A program made the position numbers and the translations under genes. DNA of 64,000 bases. It comes from WHSV01 sp050694055 (GTDB taxonomy: Bacteria; Actinomycetota; CADDZG01; WHSQ01). Shown here piece after piece: positions 34,591 through 42,799 of the stretch. The stretch spans positions 25,972-89,971 of the forward strand of contig JBOGWX010000065.1 in the NCBI GenBank assembly GCA_050694055.1, read 5' to 3'. Every line of letters starts with the position of its first letter. Position 1 is the first letter of the stretch. Under the pieces are notes generated by a model. The model did no database searches. It had not been told where the DNA came from and was given only the letters and a program-made list of their open reading frames with translations.

Positions 34591-34950
34591 GTGCGGCTGT
34601 TCCTGGATGCCCTCATCTCAGGGCGCCGCGTCGCTCATGCACTCCGCCGGGAGGGACACGATGTGCGCGCCGCCGATGAGGAGCGGGAACTCGACGGGAT
34701 GACCGACGAGGAACTACTTACGCTTGCCGTCGCCGAGGAACGAATCTTCGTGACCTTCGACGTGGCCGATTTTCCGCGCATCACTCAGCGGTGGGCCGAG
34801 CAGGGCCGGAAGCATTCGGGTTGCGCCATCGTCGTAGGCATTGACCACCGCGAGTTCGGCACGATGCTCCGTGTAATTCTCCGCACGCTCGATGCGCGAT
34901 CGATTCCGGAAGACTGGCAGGACTACACATGTTTTGTCAGCCGCAGGTGA
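34591..34950 (+). CDS. DUF5615 PIN-like toxin
   Basis: 119 residues, GTG start. MRLFLDALISGRRVAHALRR, EGHDV, DGMTDEELLTLAVAEERIF, VTFDVADF and SGCAIVVGI give the DUF5615 PIN-like fold, with conserved acids at LD (about 6), the E/D-E pair in TDEE, and D-x-x-DF. Predicted RNase toxin neutralised by the upstream DUF433 protein. The pair lies beside a tRNA gene between dcd and nth, a likely insertion point. Confidence 0.82.
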   Translation: MRLFLDALISGRRVAHALRREGHDVRAADEERELDGMTDEELLTLAVAEERIFVTFDVADFPRITQRWAEQGRKHSGCAIVVGIDHREFGTMLRVILRTLDARSIPEDWQDYTCFVSRR

Positions 34951-35027
34951 TCAAGTGCCGGGAACCCAATGTGCCGATCAGGCATTCGCAACCTTTTTCG
35001 CCTGGATAGGGCGGTAGCCACCTGGTT

Positions 35028-35606
35028 CTATCGGGCGATCCCGGAGGCGAGCAGGGCAGGTCCCGACTCGCACAGATCGAGGAGACTGCATTCTGTGCAC
35101 AGTGGACGAGCCGACTTGCAGACCTCGCGTCCGTGCCGGACCAGTTGCATGTGCAGCTCGTAGCGCAGGGTGGGAGCGATGCCCGCGAGGAGCATGCGGT
35201 GGGCTCGGTCGGCGGTCGTCTGCGCGGGGATGAGGCCCAGCCGGAGGGCGACCCGATGCACGTGGGTATCGACCGGAAAGGCGTCGCGACCCATCGAGAA
35301 GAGCATGACGCAGGCCGCCGTCTTCGGTCCCACCCCGGGTAGCGAGACGAGGTAGCGCTCGACCTCGTGGTCGTCGAACTCGTTGAGGCGGCCGAGGTCG
35401 ATGCTGCCCTCACGCTCTTCGATCTCGGCGAGGATCCGTTGGATGCGCACCGCTTTGGTGTCGGCGAGGCCACCCGCGCGAATCGCGTCGGCCACCTCGG
35501 TCGGATCCGCGTCCCGCACCGCCCGCCACTTCGGCCAGCGGCTCTTGAGGCCGCGCCAGGCGCGCGCCGTGTTCAGATCCGACGTGTGCTGGCTGAGCAC
35601 CGTCAT
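35028..35606 (-). CDS. Endonuclease III-like DNA glycosylase/AP lyase
   Basis: 192 residues from the first available ATG, but this start is too short. The HhH-GPD core is complete: TVLSQHTSD, LPGVGPKTAACVMLF (catalytic Lys), FPVDTHVHRVALRLG (catalytic Asp), and a C-x6-C-x2-C-x5-C [4Fe-4S] loop (CKSARPLCTECSLLDLC). In-frame codons upstream to about 35718 encode RRRTRAIHGRLLKQQGAF and RRKDRLPPIDELV, which look like the missing first helix, with no ATG, GTG or TTG in frame. The real start may be a rare codon (CTG or ATT) near the dnaB stop. Confidence 0.88.
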   Translation of the reverse strand: MTVLSQHTSDLNTARAWRGLKSRWPKWRAVRDADPTEVADAIRAGGLADTKAVRIQRILAEIEEREGSIDLGRLNEFDDHEVERYLVSLPGVGPKTAACVMLFSMGRDAFPVDTHVHRVALRLGLIPAQTTADRAHRMLLAGIAPTLRYELHMQLVRHGREVCKSARPLCTECSLLDLCESGPALLASGIAR

Positions 35607-35713
35607 GACGAGCTCGTCGATGGGCGGCAGGCGGTCTTTGCGCCTGAAGGCGCCCTGCTGCTTGAGCAGCCGTCCATGAATCGCTCGGGTCCTGCGGCGG
35701 TCGACCGTTGCCG

Positions 35714-37078
35714 TCAGCGCGGCACCTTCGCGAGCGATGCGAACTTCGTGTACTGATTCATGAATGCCAACCGTACGGTGCCCGTGGGCCCATTGCGGTG
35801 CTTGGCGACGATGAGCTCCGCTTCACCTCGAGCTTCGGAGTCGGGGTGGTAGACCTCATCCCGGTAGATGAACATGACCATGTCAGAGTCCTGTTCGATG
35901 CTTCCACTTTCGCGCAGGTCACCCAGCAGCGGGCGCTTGTCGGCGCGCATCTCAACGCCTCGGTTGAGCTGCGACGCGCACAGGACGGGAACCTCGAGCT
36001 CACGCGCAAGAATCTTCAGGTTCCGGGAAATCTCCGAGACCTCCTGCTGGCGGTTCTCGGACTTACGCGGTGACTGCATCAACTGGAGATAGTCGACGAT
36101 GATCAGGCCCAGTCCGTGCTTGGCCTTGAGTCTCCGGCACTTGGCCCGAATCTCCACGAGCGAGATATTGGCGGTGTCGTCGATGAAGATCGGAGCCTCG
36201 GCAAGCCGCCCCAGCGCAGACGACAGCCGGCCCCAGTCCTGTTCGTGAAGCGTGCCCCGGTTGATGCGCTGAGAGTCCACCTTGGCCTCGGAGGCCAGGA
36301 AGCGCTTGACGACCTCATGGCGGCTCATCTCGAGAGTGAAGATGACGACGGGCACGGGGTCGGAACGCTTCAGAGCCGCGGCCAGAGCGAAGTCGTTCAG
36401 CAAGCTTGACTTTCCCATCGCCGGTCTCGCAGCGATGATTATCAAGTTGTTCTTCTGGAAGCCCGCAGTTATGTCGTCGAGATCCGTGAAGCCGCTCGAG
36501 ACGCCGGTGATGTGCTCGCCGCGCTCGAAGAGCTGTTCGATCTGCTTCATGTTCTCGCCCAGCAATGCCTTGAGCTGGTGCAACTCATCGCGCAGCCGCC
36601 GGTTACCAACCTCGTACACGAGGCCTTCGGCGGTATCAACCGCGTCGGCAACGTCCGACGGCATCGAGAAGCCGAGCTCCTGAACCTCGTTGCCCGCGCT
36701 GATCAGCCGGCGAAGCAAGGCCAGTTCCTCGACGATCCGCGCGTAGCGCGCGGCCGCCGACGCGGTCGGGTAGGCCTCGAGCAGTCCGAGGATGTACGGC
36801 CGGCCCCCTATGCCCTCGAGCGTTCCCCGGCGGTTGAGCTCGTCGACGATGGTGATGGCGTCGATCGCCTCGTGACGGTTGAAGAGCGCCATGATCGCTT
36901 GGTAGATCTCGCTGTGGGCCGGCTTGTAGAAGTCGTCCGAAGTGAGAATCTCGACCACGTTGGCGATGGCGTCTTGGGACTCCAGCATCGCCCCGAGCAC
37001 CGACTGCTCGGCGTCGAGGTTGTGCGGCGGTATGCGGTTGGGACGCACCTGCTGCAGCTCTCGCGCCCGTTGCGCCAT
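35714..37078 (-). CDS. dnaB: Replicative DNA helicase DnaB
   Basis: 454 residues, ATG with GGGGGAG upstream. The N-terminal domain begins RIPPHNLDAEQSVLGAML. The RecA-like core has Walker A ARPAMGKSS, Walker B LIIVDYLQLM, ASQLNRGVE and the H4 segment GDLRESGSIEQDSDMVMFIY. Length is normal, so no intein is present at the usual insertion sites. It follows rplI after a 345-base gap that holds a LexA-type operator and a promoter, so it can be expressed apart from the ribosomal genes. Confidence 0.97.
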   Translation of the reverse strand: MAQRARELQQVRPNRIPPHNLDAEQSVLGAMLESQDAIANVVEILTSDDFYKPAHSEIYQAIMALFNRHEAIDAITIVDELNRRGTLEGIGGRPYILGLLEAYPTASAAARYARIVEELALLRRLISAGNEVQELGFSMPSDVADAVDTAEGLVYEVGNRRLRDELHQLKALLGENMKQIEQLFERGEHITGVSSGFTDLDDITAGFQKNNLIIIAARPAMGKSSLLNDFALAAALKRSDPVPVVIFTLEMSRHEVVKRFLASEAKVDSQRINRGTLHEQDWGRLSSALGRLAEAPIFIDDTANISLVEIRAKCRRLKAKHGLGLIIVDYLQLMQSPRKSENRQQEVSEISRNLKILARELEVPVLCASQLNRGVEMRADKRPLLGDLRESGSIEQDSDMVMFIYRDEVYHPDSEARGEAELIVAKHRNGPTGTVRLAFMNQYTKFASLAKVPR

Positions 37079-37098
37079 CTGATCTCCCCCGCATTATG

Positions 37099-37112
37099 CG
37101 AACATATGTTCG
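37099..37112. promoter_or_regulatory. lexA box: Actinobacterial LexA (SOS) box
   Basis: CGAACATATGTTCG is a perfect 14-bp palindrome matching the actinobacterial SOS consensus CGAACRNRYGTTYG. It lies 20 bases upstream of the dnaB ATG and overlaps the predicted transcription start and the edge of the -10 element, a position suited to repression. Confidence 0.7.
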
Positions 37113-37140
37113 ATATATACTTTCATCCCGGCTGGATCAA
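37112..37140 (-). promoter_or_regulatory. Predicted dnaB promoter
   Basis: On the minus strand TTGATC (37140-37135), a 17-base spacer and TATATC (37117-37112). The LexA box begins at the -10 and covers the likely +1 site. Confidence 0.45.
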
Positions 37141-37423
37141 AGCAAGACCCAGTCGTGCGGTGTTGCGCCCCAACTCCGTGTGGTCGGGCGCGCTCGCAAC
37201 AGCAGGGAAGAGAGGCGGCGGGCCCCATTCCGTCCGAGCGCGTGAGCAAGCGGAAACGTACGTCCGTTGACCTGTGGACATCTAGTGTGCGGACGCACCC
37301 GGGGAAAAGTCGCCAAACCCCTGGTCATCGCATGAACTGGCAGTGGAAAACGTGTCGGTACGGCAAGGGTCGGGCTCAGGAGAGGCCCCACCGCGAGGCC
37401 CCCCGGCGTGGATAAGGCCGGCG
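37141..37423. other. Intergenic region between rplI and dnaB
   Basis: About 280 bases with no supportable gene. Short open frames here lack ribosome-binding sites and family features. A GGCCCCACCGCGAGGCCCCC stretch near 37385 could form a weak hairpin, but it has no T-tract on either strand. Confidence 0.4.
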
Positions 37424-37882
37424 CTAGCCTTCGTCCTCGTGCGCTATGACCTCGACCGTCACCAGCGCATTGACCTCTTCGTGTAGGTGGACCTCGAGTG
37501 AGAAGGTGCCGAGTCGCCGAATAGGCTCATCCATGCGAACCTGCCGTGAATCGAGCTCCTGCTCGAGCTGATCCTGCACCGCGCGCGCGATGTCGTTCTT
37601 GGTGACCGATCCGAAGAGCTTGCCTTCCTCGCCGGCACGCGCCGAGATGTAGACGGGGCTCGAGCCGAGGAGCGCCACCTTGGCCACGGCCGCCTGCTTG
37701 GCCTTACGTCCGGCCTCCTCACGGGCCCGGCGCATCTGCTCCGCCTGCTTGAGCACACCCTTCGAGGCGACCAGCGCCATGCCCTTGGGCACCAGGAAGT
37801 TGCGCGCATAGCCGTCGGACACGGTGACGACGTCGCCTTTGTGCCCCAGCGTTTCGACGTCCTTCGCAAGAATGATCTTCAT
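37424..37882 (-). CDS. rplI: 50S ribosomal protein L9
   Basis: 152 residues, normal length. MKIILAKDVETLGHKGDVVT, VSDGYARNFLVPKGMAL, the long connecting helix and the C-terminal domain (FGSVTKNDIA) are standard L9. Last gene of the rpsF-ssb-rpsR-rplI unit, 10 bases after rpsR. Confidence 0.98.
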   Translation of the reverse strand: MKIILAKDVETLGHKGDVVTVSDGYARNFLVPKGMALVASKGVLKQAEQMRRAREEAGRKAKQAAVAKVALLGSSPVYISARAGEEGKLFGSVTKNDIARAVQDQLEQELDSRQVRMDEPIRRLGTFSLEVHLHEEVNALVTVEVIAHEDEG

Positions 37883-37892
37883 CTCGATCCCC

Positions 37893-38156
37893 CTAGCGAG
37901 TCGTGTAGGGGAGAAGGGCCATCTCGCGTGCGTTCTTGACGGCGGTCGCAGCCATTCGCTGATGCTGCGAGCAGTTGCCGGTCACGCGCCGGGCACGAAT
38001 CTTGCCCCGTTCGGACAAGAACTTGCGAAGCAGGTTGATGTCCTTGTAGTCGATGTAGGTCGTCTTGTCGGCGCAGAACTGACAGTACTTCTTCTTTCGG
38101 GGACGACCCGGCTTCGTGGTCGGCTTCTTGTCGCCCCTCCGCTTGTCGCGTGCCAT
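37893..38156 (-). CDS. rpsR: 30S ribosomal protein S18, zinc-binding (C+) form
   Basis: 87 residues. KKKYCQFCADKTTYIDYKDI and VTGNCSQHQ give the CxxC...CxxH zinc site of the C+ paralogue type; many actinobacteria also have a C- copy used in zinc limitation. The start overlaps the ssb stop (TAATG), and the ribosome-binding site (GGAGGGG) lies within the last codons of ssb. Confidence 0.97.
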   Translation of the reverse strand: MARDKRRGDKKPTTKPGRPRKKKYCQFCADKTTYIDYKDINLLRKFLSERGKIRARRVTGNCSQHQRMAATAVKNAREMALLPYTTR

Positions 38157-38659
38157 TACCAGTCATCCCCTCCTTGATTCTGCTGCGGCGAGCCGACCGG
38201 CGCGCCGGCGCCCTGGTTGCCGCCAACGCCCTGGCTCGCGCCCTGGTTGCCGCCCCAGTTGTCGCCCTGGCCTTGGCCTCCGCCCTGCGCCTTGTCGCGA
38301 CGCACCTTGGTTATCTGTGCGGTCGCCCAACGCAGCGAGGGGCCGATCTCGTCCACCTGGAGCTCGATCGTTGAGCGCTTGTTGCCGTCGTTGTCGTCCC
38401 AGCTCCGCTGTTGAAGGCGGCCGGTAAGGATCACGCGTGAGCCCTTGTGCAACGACTCCGACACGTTCTCGGCCATGTCGCGCCAGCAGCTGCAGCGGAA
38501 GAAACCGTCGAGCTTGTCGTCCCACGAACCGTCCTGATTCCGAAAGCGCCGGTTGACCGCGACGGTGAAATTGGCGACCGCCGAGCCGCCCGGGGTGAAG
38601 CGCAATTCGGGCTCGTCGGTGACGTTCCCAACCAGTGTCACTACGTTGTCGTTAGCCAT
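38156..38659 (-). CDS. ssb: Single-stranded DNA-binding protein
   Basis: 167 residues. The OB fold is clear from NVVTLVGNVTDEPELRFTPG, SAVANFTVAVNRRF, FFRCSCWRDMAENVSESL and GSRVILTGRL. The C-terminal third is Gln/Gly/Asn-rich and disordered. The protein ends in GGDDW, not the usual DDDIPF-type tip that recruits partner proteins; the acidic pair and a terminal aromatic remain. The same bases supply the rpsR ribosome-binding site. Confidence 0.96.
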   Translation of the reverse strand: MANDNVVTLVGNVTDEPELRFTPGGSAVANFTVAVNRRFRNQDGSWDDKLDGFFRCSCWRDMAENVSESLHKGSRVILTGRLQQRSWDDNDGNKRSTIELQVDEIGPSLRWATAQITKVRRDKAQGGGQGQGDNWGGNQGASQGVGGNQGAGAPVGSPQQNQGGDDW

Positions 38660-38688
38660 CTCTGCTCCTTACTAGTTAGCCGTCGCAC

Positions 38689-38973
38689 CTAGGTGGGGCG
38701 GACGATCTTTCCTCGAATGAACTCGTCGGAGATCAGCAGAGTTCGCTTCAGTTGGTCGACTGCCGCGTCGGGAGCGTTGAAGTCGGCGACGAAGTAGTAG
38801 CCCTCGTTCTGATGGTCGATCTCGTAGGTGAAGCGACGAACGCCCCAGCGATCGACCTTGCCGAGGCTGCCCCCACTGTCGGTGATGACCTTGGTGAAGC
38901 GGTCGACGGCCTTCTGGATGTCTCCCTCTTCGAGGCGAGCATCCACGATGACCATGGCCTCGTATCTCCTCAT
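38689..38973 (-). CDS. rpsF: 30S ribosomal protein S6
   Basis: 94 residues. MRRYEAMVIVDARLEEGDIQ, GGSLGKVDRWGVRRFTYEID and YYFVADFNAP are typical S6. AGGAGGAGATATGAGG precedes the start. First gene of rpsF-ssb-rpsR-rplI, a universal arrangement. The 159-base leader upstream may carry the S6:S18 autoregulatory RNA, but I could not fold it convincingly. Confidence 0.97.
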   Translation of the reverse strand: MRRYEAMVIVDARLEEGDIQKAVDRFTKVITDSGGSLGKVDRWGVRRFTYEIDHQNEGYYFVADFNAPDAAVDQLKRTLLISDEFIRGKIVRPT

Positions 38974-39132
38974 ATCTCCTCCTGTGGACTCGCGCCGTGG
39001 CGTCGAGGCCCCCGGCGCGGGTGATCCGCTTGACGGGGGCAGGGGTTTTACCGATGGCAGCGACGCTGCCGGCTGGTCATGCTAGCACCTCCCACTTTTG
39101 GCTCGGTCAGCCTGCGCGGGGCTGAGGGTTCC

Positions 39133-40353
39133 TTACTCATCCGGCTGCTCTCCGACCGGTCCCAGACTAGAACGGGTCTGTGACAAGCTTTCCCCGGACC
39201 GAGGAACCAGGGCGCTGCGAGCGGTAAGAAAGACGACCACCAGCGCCAGCAAGAGCGCCGCGCGCGTCCACACTCCGGCGATCAGAAGCCGCTTTGCCCA
39301 GGTGAAGTCGAGGCCCTGATACACGACGTCGTAGAACCACCTGAACACCCCGACGTAGACGGCCAGATCGGCGAGGGCATAGGCAATCCACCACCCGAGG
39401 TGGACTCTCAGAACCACGAAGAACGGCAGCAACCATAGCGTGTACTGGGGCGAGTGGACCTTGTTGAACAACAAAAAGGCCGCCAGCAGGGCGGCGCAGG
39501 TTTGAAGGAAGGGATAGGGAGCTGAGCGACGAGGACGACCGAGCAGGCCGGCGCCCAATATCAGCGCGAACGACAGCAACAGCAGCCCGGTCGTCACGAG
39601 ATTAGTGCGCGACGGCGGCCACGCGGGCCAGCCCAACTGCCAGATCGAATCGAAGTTGGGGAGCCGCCGGCGGTGAAAGGCGTAGGTCGCGTACCAACCG
39701 TCGAAGTTGGCGACCATGAAGGGCAGATTGATTGCGAGCCACGCTCCTACACCCGTCGCGGCAGCTCGGATCGCCCGTCCGAGATCCTTTCTCCATATTA
39801 GGTCGAGGGCGAGGGGGCCGAGAAACATCAACGGATACATCTTCAAGGCCGCTCCGATTCCGAAGGCGGCGGCCGCCCCCAGAGGTTTGTCCCGCCACCA
39901 GAGGTAGAGACCGCCGACGGCCGCCGCCACCGCGAGCAGATCCCAGTTGTGAAAGGCGTACAGCACGATGGCGGGAGCAGCCGCCCACAGCAGCGCCCGC
40001 AGTCCCGTCATCCGGTACAGCAACCACGAGACCAGCACTCCGAAGGGAGCCAGCAGGACGGCCGAGAGATTCAGATAGGAGTTAGACGTGGCAACCGGCA
40101 GCCCCGAGGCCCACATGAACACGCCGGTTAGGACCGGGTACTCGATCGCCCCGTCCAGCAGCTCGGCGCCGGCGAGGCGGCCATCGACGTAGGGAAAGAT
40201 CTGCTGCGCGACGCCGCGGATCGCGTAGAGGGGCTGAATGTCGTTGTAGCAGAGGTGGCTGAACTCCCGGCCCCCGAAACCCGCCAGGCATTGGGCCTTC
40301 AGTCCATAGCCGGCGAGCAGAAATAGTGCCGAGGTCGCCAGCACCACAACCAC
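39133..40353 (-). CDS. GT87/DUF2029-like polyprenyl-sugar mannosyltransferase
   Basis: 406 residues, GTG start. About ten hydrophobic helices with the first extracytoplasmic loop carrying REFSHLCYNDIQPLYAIRG and later LLDGAIEYPVLTGVFMW (acidic EYP motif), as in GT-C enzymes of the GT87 (PimE-like) type. Such enzymes use polyprenyl-phosphate mannose outside the membrane. Position between PBP1a and rpsF equals that of Rv0051 in Mycobacterium tuberculosis. It follows the PBP gene by 41 bases. Confidence 0.85.
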   Translation of the reverse strand: MVVVLATSALFLLAGYGLKAQCLAGFGGREFSHLCYNDIQPLYAIRGVAQQIFPYVDGRLAGAELLDGAIEYPVLTGVFMWASGLPVATSNSYLNLSAVLLAPFGVLVSWLLYRMTGLRALLWAAAPAIVLYAFHNWDLLAVAAAVGGLYLWWRDKPLGAAAAFGIGAALKMYPLMFLGPLALDLIWRKDLGRAIRAAATGVGAWLAINLPFMVANFDGWYATYAFHRRRLPNFDSIWQLGWPAWPPSRTNLVTTGLLLLSFALILGAGLLGRPRRSAPYPFLQTCAALLAAFLLFNKVHSPQYTLWLLPFFVVLRVHLGWWIAYALADLAVYVGVFRWFYDVVYQGLDFTWAKRLLIAGVWTRAALLLALVVVFLTARSALVPRSGESLSQTRSSLGPVGEQPDE

Positions 40354-40394
40354 CGAGTTGCCGGGTCGCTGAGCCGCCGGCCCATTCTCCGGGG

Positions 40395-42716
40395 CTACGG
40401 CTCGCCTCCGTCGGACTTCTTCCTGCGGCCGCTTCCGCCGCCTCCACCGCCGCCCGGAGGCGAGACCGTCGGGTCGGGCGATGGTTGCGGGTCCTCGGTC
40501 GGCTCGGGCTTCGGCTCCTCCTCGTCCTCCGAGTCTTCCTCGTCCTCCTCGTCCTCCGGCTCCTCTCTGTCCCTCTTGGGCTTCTCCGGCGGGGGCGGGG
40601 GGGCGCTGATGACCGTGCCGTATTCGATGCCGTCGGTGAAGGACTCGACCGGGTAGCCTCCGATCTCCATGGCCTGTGCCATGAAACTGCCCCAGATGGG
40701 GGCCGGGCTCACCGGCGCGCCACCACCGCTGACCTCGTACCCGTGCACGGGCTTACAGAGGTTCAAATCCGTGCACGAGCGCATCTCAGGAACGATGCCG
40801 GTCTTCTTGTCCAGCGGATAGCCCTCCCACACCACGGTGGCGAGTTGAGGCGTATAGCCGGCGAACCACGCATCACGGAAGTTCTGTGTGGTTCCCGTCT
40901 TCCCCGCGACCGGGCGGCCGATATTGGCGGCGCTCCCAGAACCCGAGGTGACGACGCTTTGGAGCGCCTCGTTCAAGAGGTTGACGGAGTTCTCCTCGAC
41001 GACCTGGGTGCTCTTCAGCTGGACTTTCCTCTTGCCGCACGACTTGGAGTCGTTCGGTCGGTAGACCTTCACGCAGCTGCGATCGGAGTCTTCGATGTAG
41101 GCGACGGGCGTGATCTCCGGCAGCGCTCCGCCGTTGGCGAGCCCGGCGTAGGCACGGGCCATCTGCAGCGGGGTGACATCCTGGGTTCCCAGTACCAGTG
41201 AACAGTTCGGGGTTACGGGCTGCTTGCCCCTCTTGGTGGAATCGCCGTCGAAGCCGAGCTCACCAAGCAGATCTGCGACGTTCTGCGGGCCGACCTCGAC
41301 GATCAGCTGCGCATAGATAGTGTTGACCGACGAGGCCGTGGCCGAGATCAGATCCATGTAGCCGTAGCTGGAAAAGCCGTAGTTCTCGGGCTGCCACAGC
41401 TCCCCGTCGGTAGCGCACTGTGGATCCTCGATCGAATGGGGGCTCGACCCGGAGAAACTCGACTGCAGAGAGACTCCGTTCTCGATCGCGGCGAGGAGGG
41501 TGAAGGGCTTGTAAGCGGAGCCCGCCTGACGGTAGTTGTCGCTCACGTAGTTGAAACCGCGCGCTTTGCGGACGTTGTCGAAATCCCGGCCCCCGACGAA
41601 CGCCTTGATCGCGCCGTCCGAGGTCATGGAAACGAGAGCGGCCTGTGGATCCTCCGGCAGCGTGAGGATCGAAGCGATCGACTCCTCGGCCGCCTCTTGC
41701 ATGCCCAAGTCGAGGGTCGTGTGGATCTTGTATCCGCCGGTGTAGAGCTCGTTGCCGAACTCTCTCTGCAGCTCGCGCCGGAGCCACTCCATGAAGTACG
41801 CGGCCGGCTGCTGCTTGCCGGTCGTCGGATCGCCGCTCGCGGTGATCTTGATCCTCTTGCCCAGCCACTTGTCGGCCTTGGCCTGGTTGATGTAGCCCTG
41901 CTCGACCATCTGGGTCAGCACTCGGTCTCGCCGGGCGCTGGCCTCTGCTTTGTTCTCGTCGGGCTGATAGGACTCGGGCGACGGAATGATCCCGGCGAGG
42001 AACGCCGCCTCGCCGACGTTGAGCTGGTCGGCGCTCTTGTTGAAGTAGGTGCGCCCCGCCGCCTCGATCCCATAAGCACCGCGGCCGAAGTAGACGGTGT
42101 TGAGGTAGAAGCCGAGGATCTGATCCTTCGAGTAACGGCGCTCGAGCTTGACGGCGAGGATCGCCTCTTTCAGCTTGCGCTCGACGGTACGGCCCGGATC
42201 CTCGAGCACGGCCTGTTTGATGTACTGCTGCGTGATCGTCGACCCGCCTTGCCTGATCTCGCCCGCCGTGAGGTCGGCCCAGGCGGCCCGAGCCATGCCA
42301 CGCACGGAGATTCCGTTGTGCTTGTAGAAGGTGCGGTCCTCGGAGGCGATGACCGCCTGGGCGACGTGCTTCGTAGCCTTGCGATTGATGAGCTTCTCGG
42401 TGTTGATAAGGAAGCGACGCTGCTCGCCCGAGAAGATACCGATGAGGTCGCCGTTGGCATCGTAGACCTCGGCCGCCGAGGCCAGCGGCACCTCGCGCGG
42501 CAATGGAATGTTGGCAAACGCGTAGGTGAGGAACAGCACGGCTCCACCGACCCCGAGCGCGAACAGGGGCAGCAACCAGCCCAGGCGAAGGAGCCAGCGG
42601 GACGCGCCCGACCGCTTCGGAACGGGGCGTCCGGTCCGAGACGATGCTCTTGTGGTGCGCGCCGAGCCCGTGGCCGTCTTCGAGCGGCCGGTGGACCCGC
42701 GCGGGGGTTTGCTCAT
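40395..42716 (-). CDS. Class A penicillin-binding protein (PonA/PBP1a-like)
   Basis: 773 residues. A basic cytoplasmic head (1-40), membrane helix (about 42-65), GT51 transglycosylase domain (EDRTFYKHNGISVRGMARA with the catalytic Glu; GGSTITQQYIKQAV; RRYSKDQILGFYLNTVYFG), and transpeptidase domain with SAYK, SVN and KTGTTQ. The C-terminus holds an acidic run (EDEEDEEDSEDEEE) and a Pro/Gly tail. It makes and cross-links peptidoglycan. TAAACT six bases before the ATG suggests a leaderless transcript. Synteny with DUF5318 and GT87 matches mycobacterial ponA1. Confidence 0.96.
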   Translation of the reverse strand: MSKPPRGSTGRSKTATGSARTTRASSRTGRPVPKRSGASRWLLRLGWLLPLFALGVGGAVLFLTYAFANIPLPREVPLASAAEVYDANGDLIGIFSGEQRRFLINTEKLINRKATKHVAQAVIASEDRTFYKHNGISVRGMARAAWADLTAGEIRQGGSTITQQYIKQAVLEDPGRTVERKLKEAILAVKLERRYSKDQILGFYLNTVYFGRGAYGIEAAGRTYFNKSADQLNVGEAAFLAGIIPSPESYQPDENKAEASARRDRVLTQMVEQGYINQAKADKWLGKRIKITASGDPTTGKQQPAAYFMEWLRRELQREFGNELYTGGYKIHTTLDLGMQEAAEESIASILTLPEDPQAALVSMTSDGAIKAFVGGRDFDNVRKARGFNYVSDNYRQAGSAYKPFTLLAAIENGVSLQSSFSGSSPHSIEDPQCATDGELWQPENYGFSSYGYMDLISATASSVNTIYAQLIVEVGPQNVADLLGELGFDGDSTKRGKQPVTPNCSLVLGTQDVTPLQMARAYAGLANGGALPEITPVAYIEDSDRSCVKVYRPNDSKSCGKRKVQLKSTQVVEENSVNLLNEALQSVVTSGSGSAANIGRPVAGKTGTTQNFRDAWFAGYTPQLATVVWEGYPLDKKTGIVPEMRSCTDLNLCKPVHGYEVSGGGAPVSPAPIWGSFMAQAMEIGGYPVESFTDGIEYGTVISAPPPPPEKPKRDREEPEDEEDEEDSEDEEEPKPEPTEDPQPSPDPTVSPPGGGGGGGSGRRKKSDGGEP

Positions 42717-42722
42717 CGAACG

Positions 42723-42728
42723 AGTTTA
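42723..42728 (-). promoter_or_regulatory. -10 element TAAACT of the PBP gene
   Basis: TAAACT on the minus strand, six bases before ATG 42716, with no ribosome-binding site. TTGGTT 16 bases further upstream may be a weak -35. Identical hexamer and spacing to the gene at 4607. Confidence 0.55.
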
Positions 42729-42799
42729 GGCTCCTAAAGGGCACAACCAACGCGTTTCCCGTTCGACCCCTTTTTCGACTCATCGACCCCGTCACCCCC

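Noticed and set aside
35714..37078. Intein in DnaB
   Set aside because: The protein is 454 residues with uninterrupted helicase motifs.
38974..39132. S6:S18-binding leader RNA upstream of rpsF
   Set aside because: Expected from the family, but I could not build a convincing fold with the conserved CCG bulge by eye.
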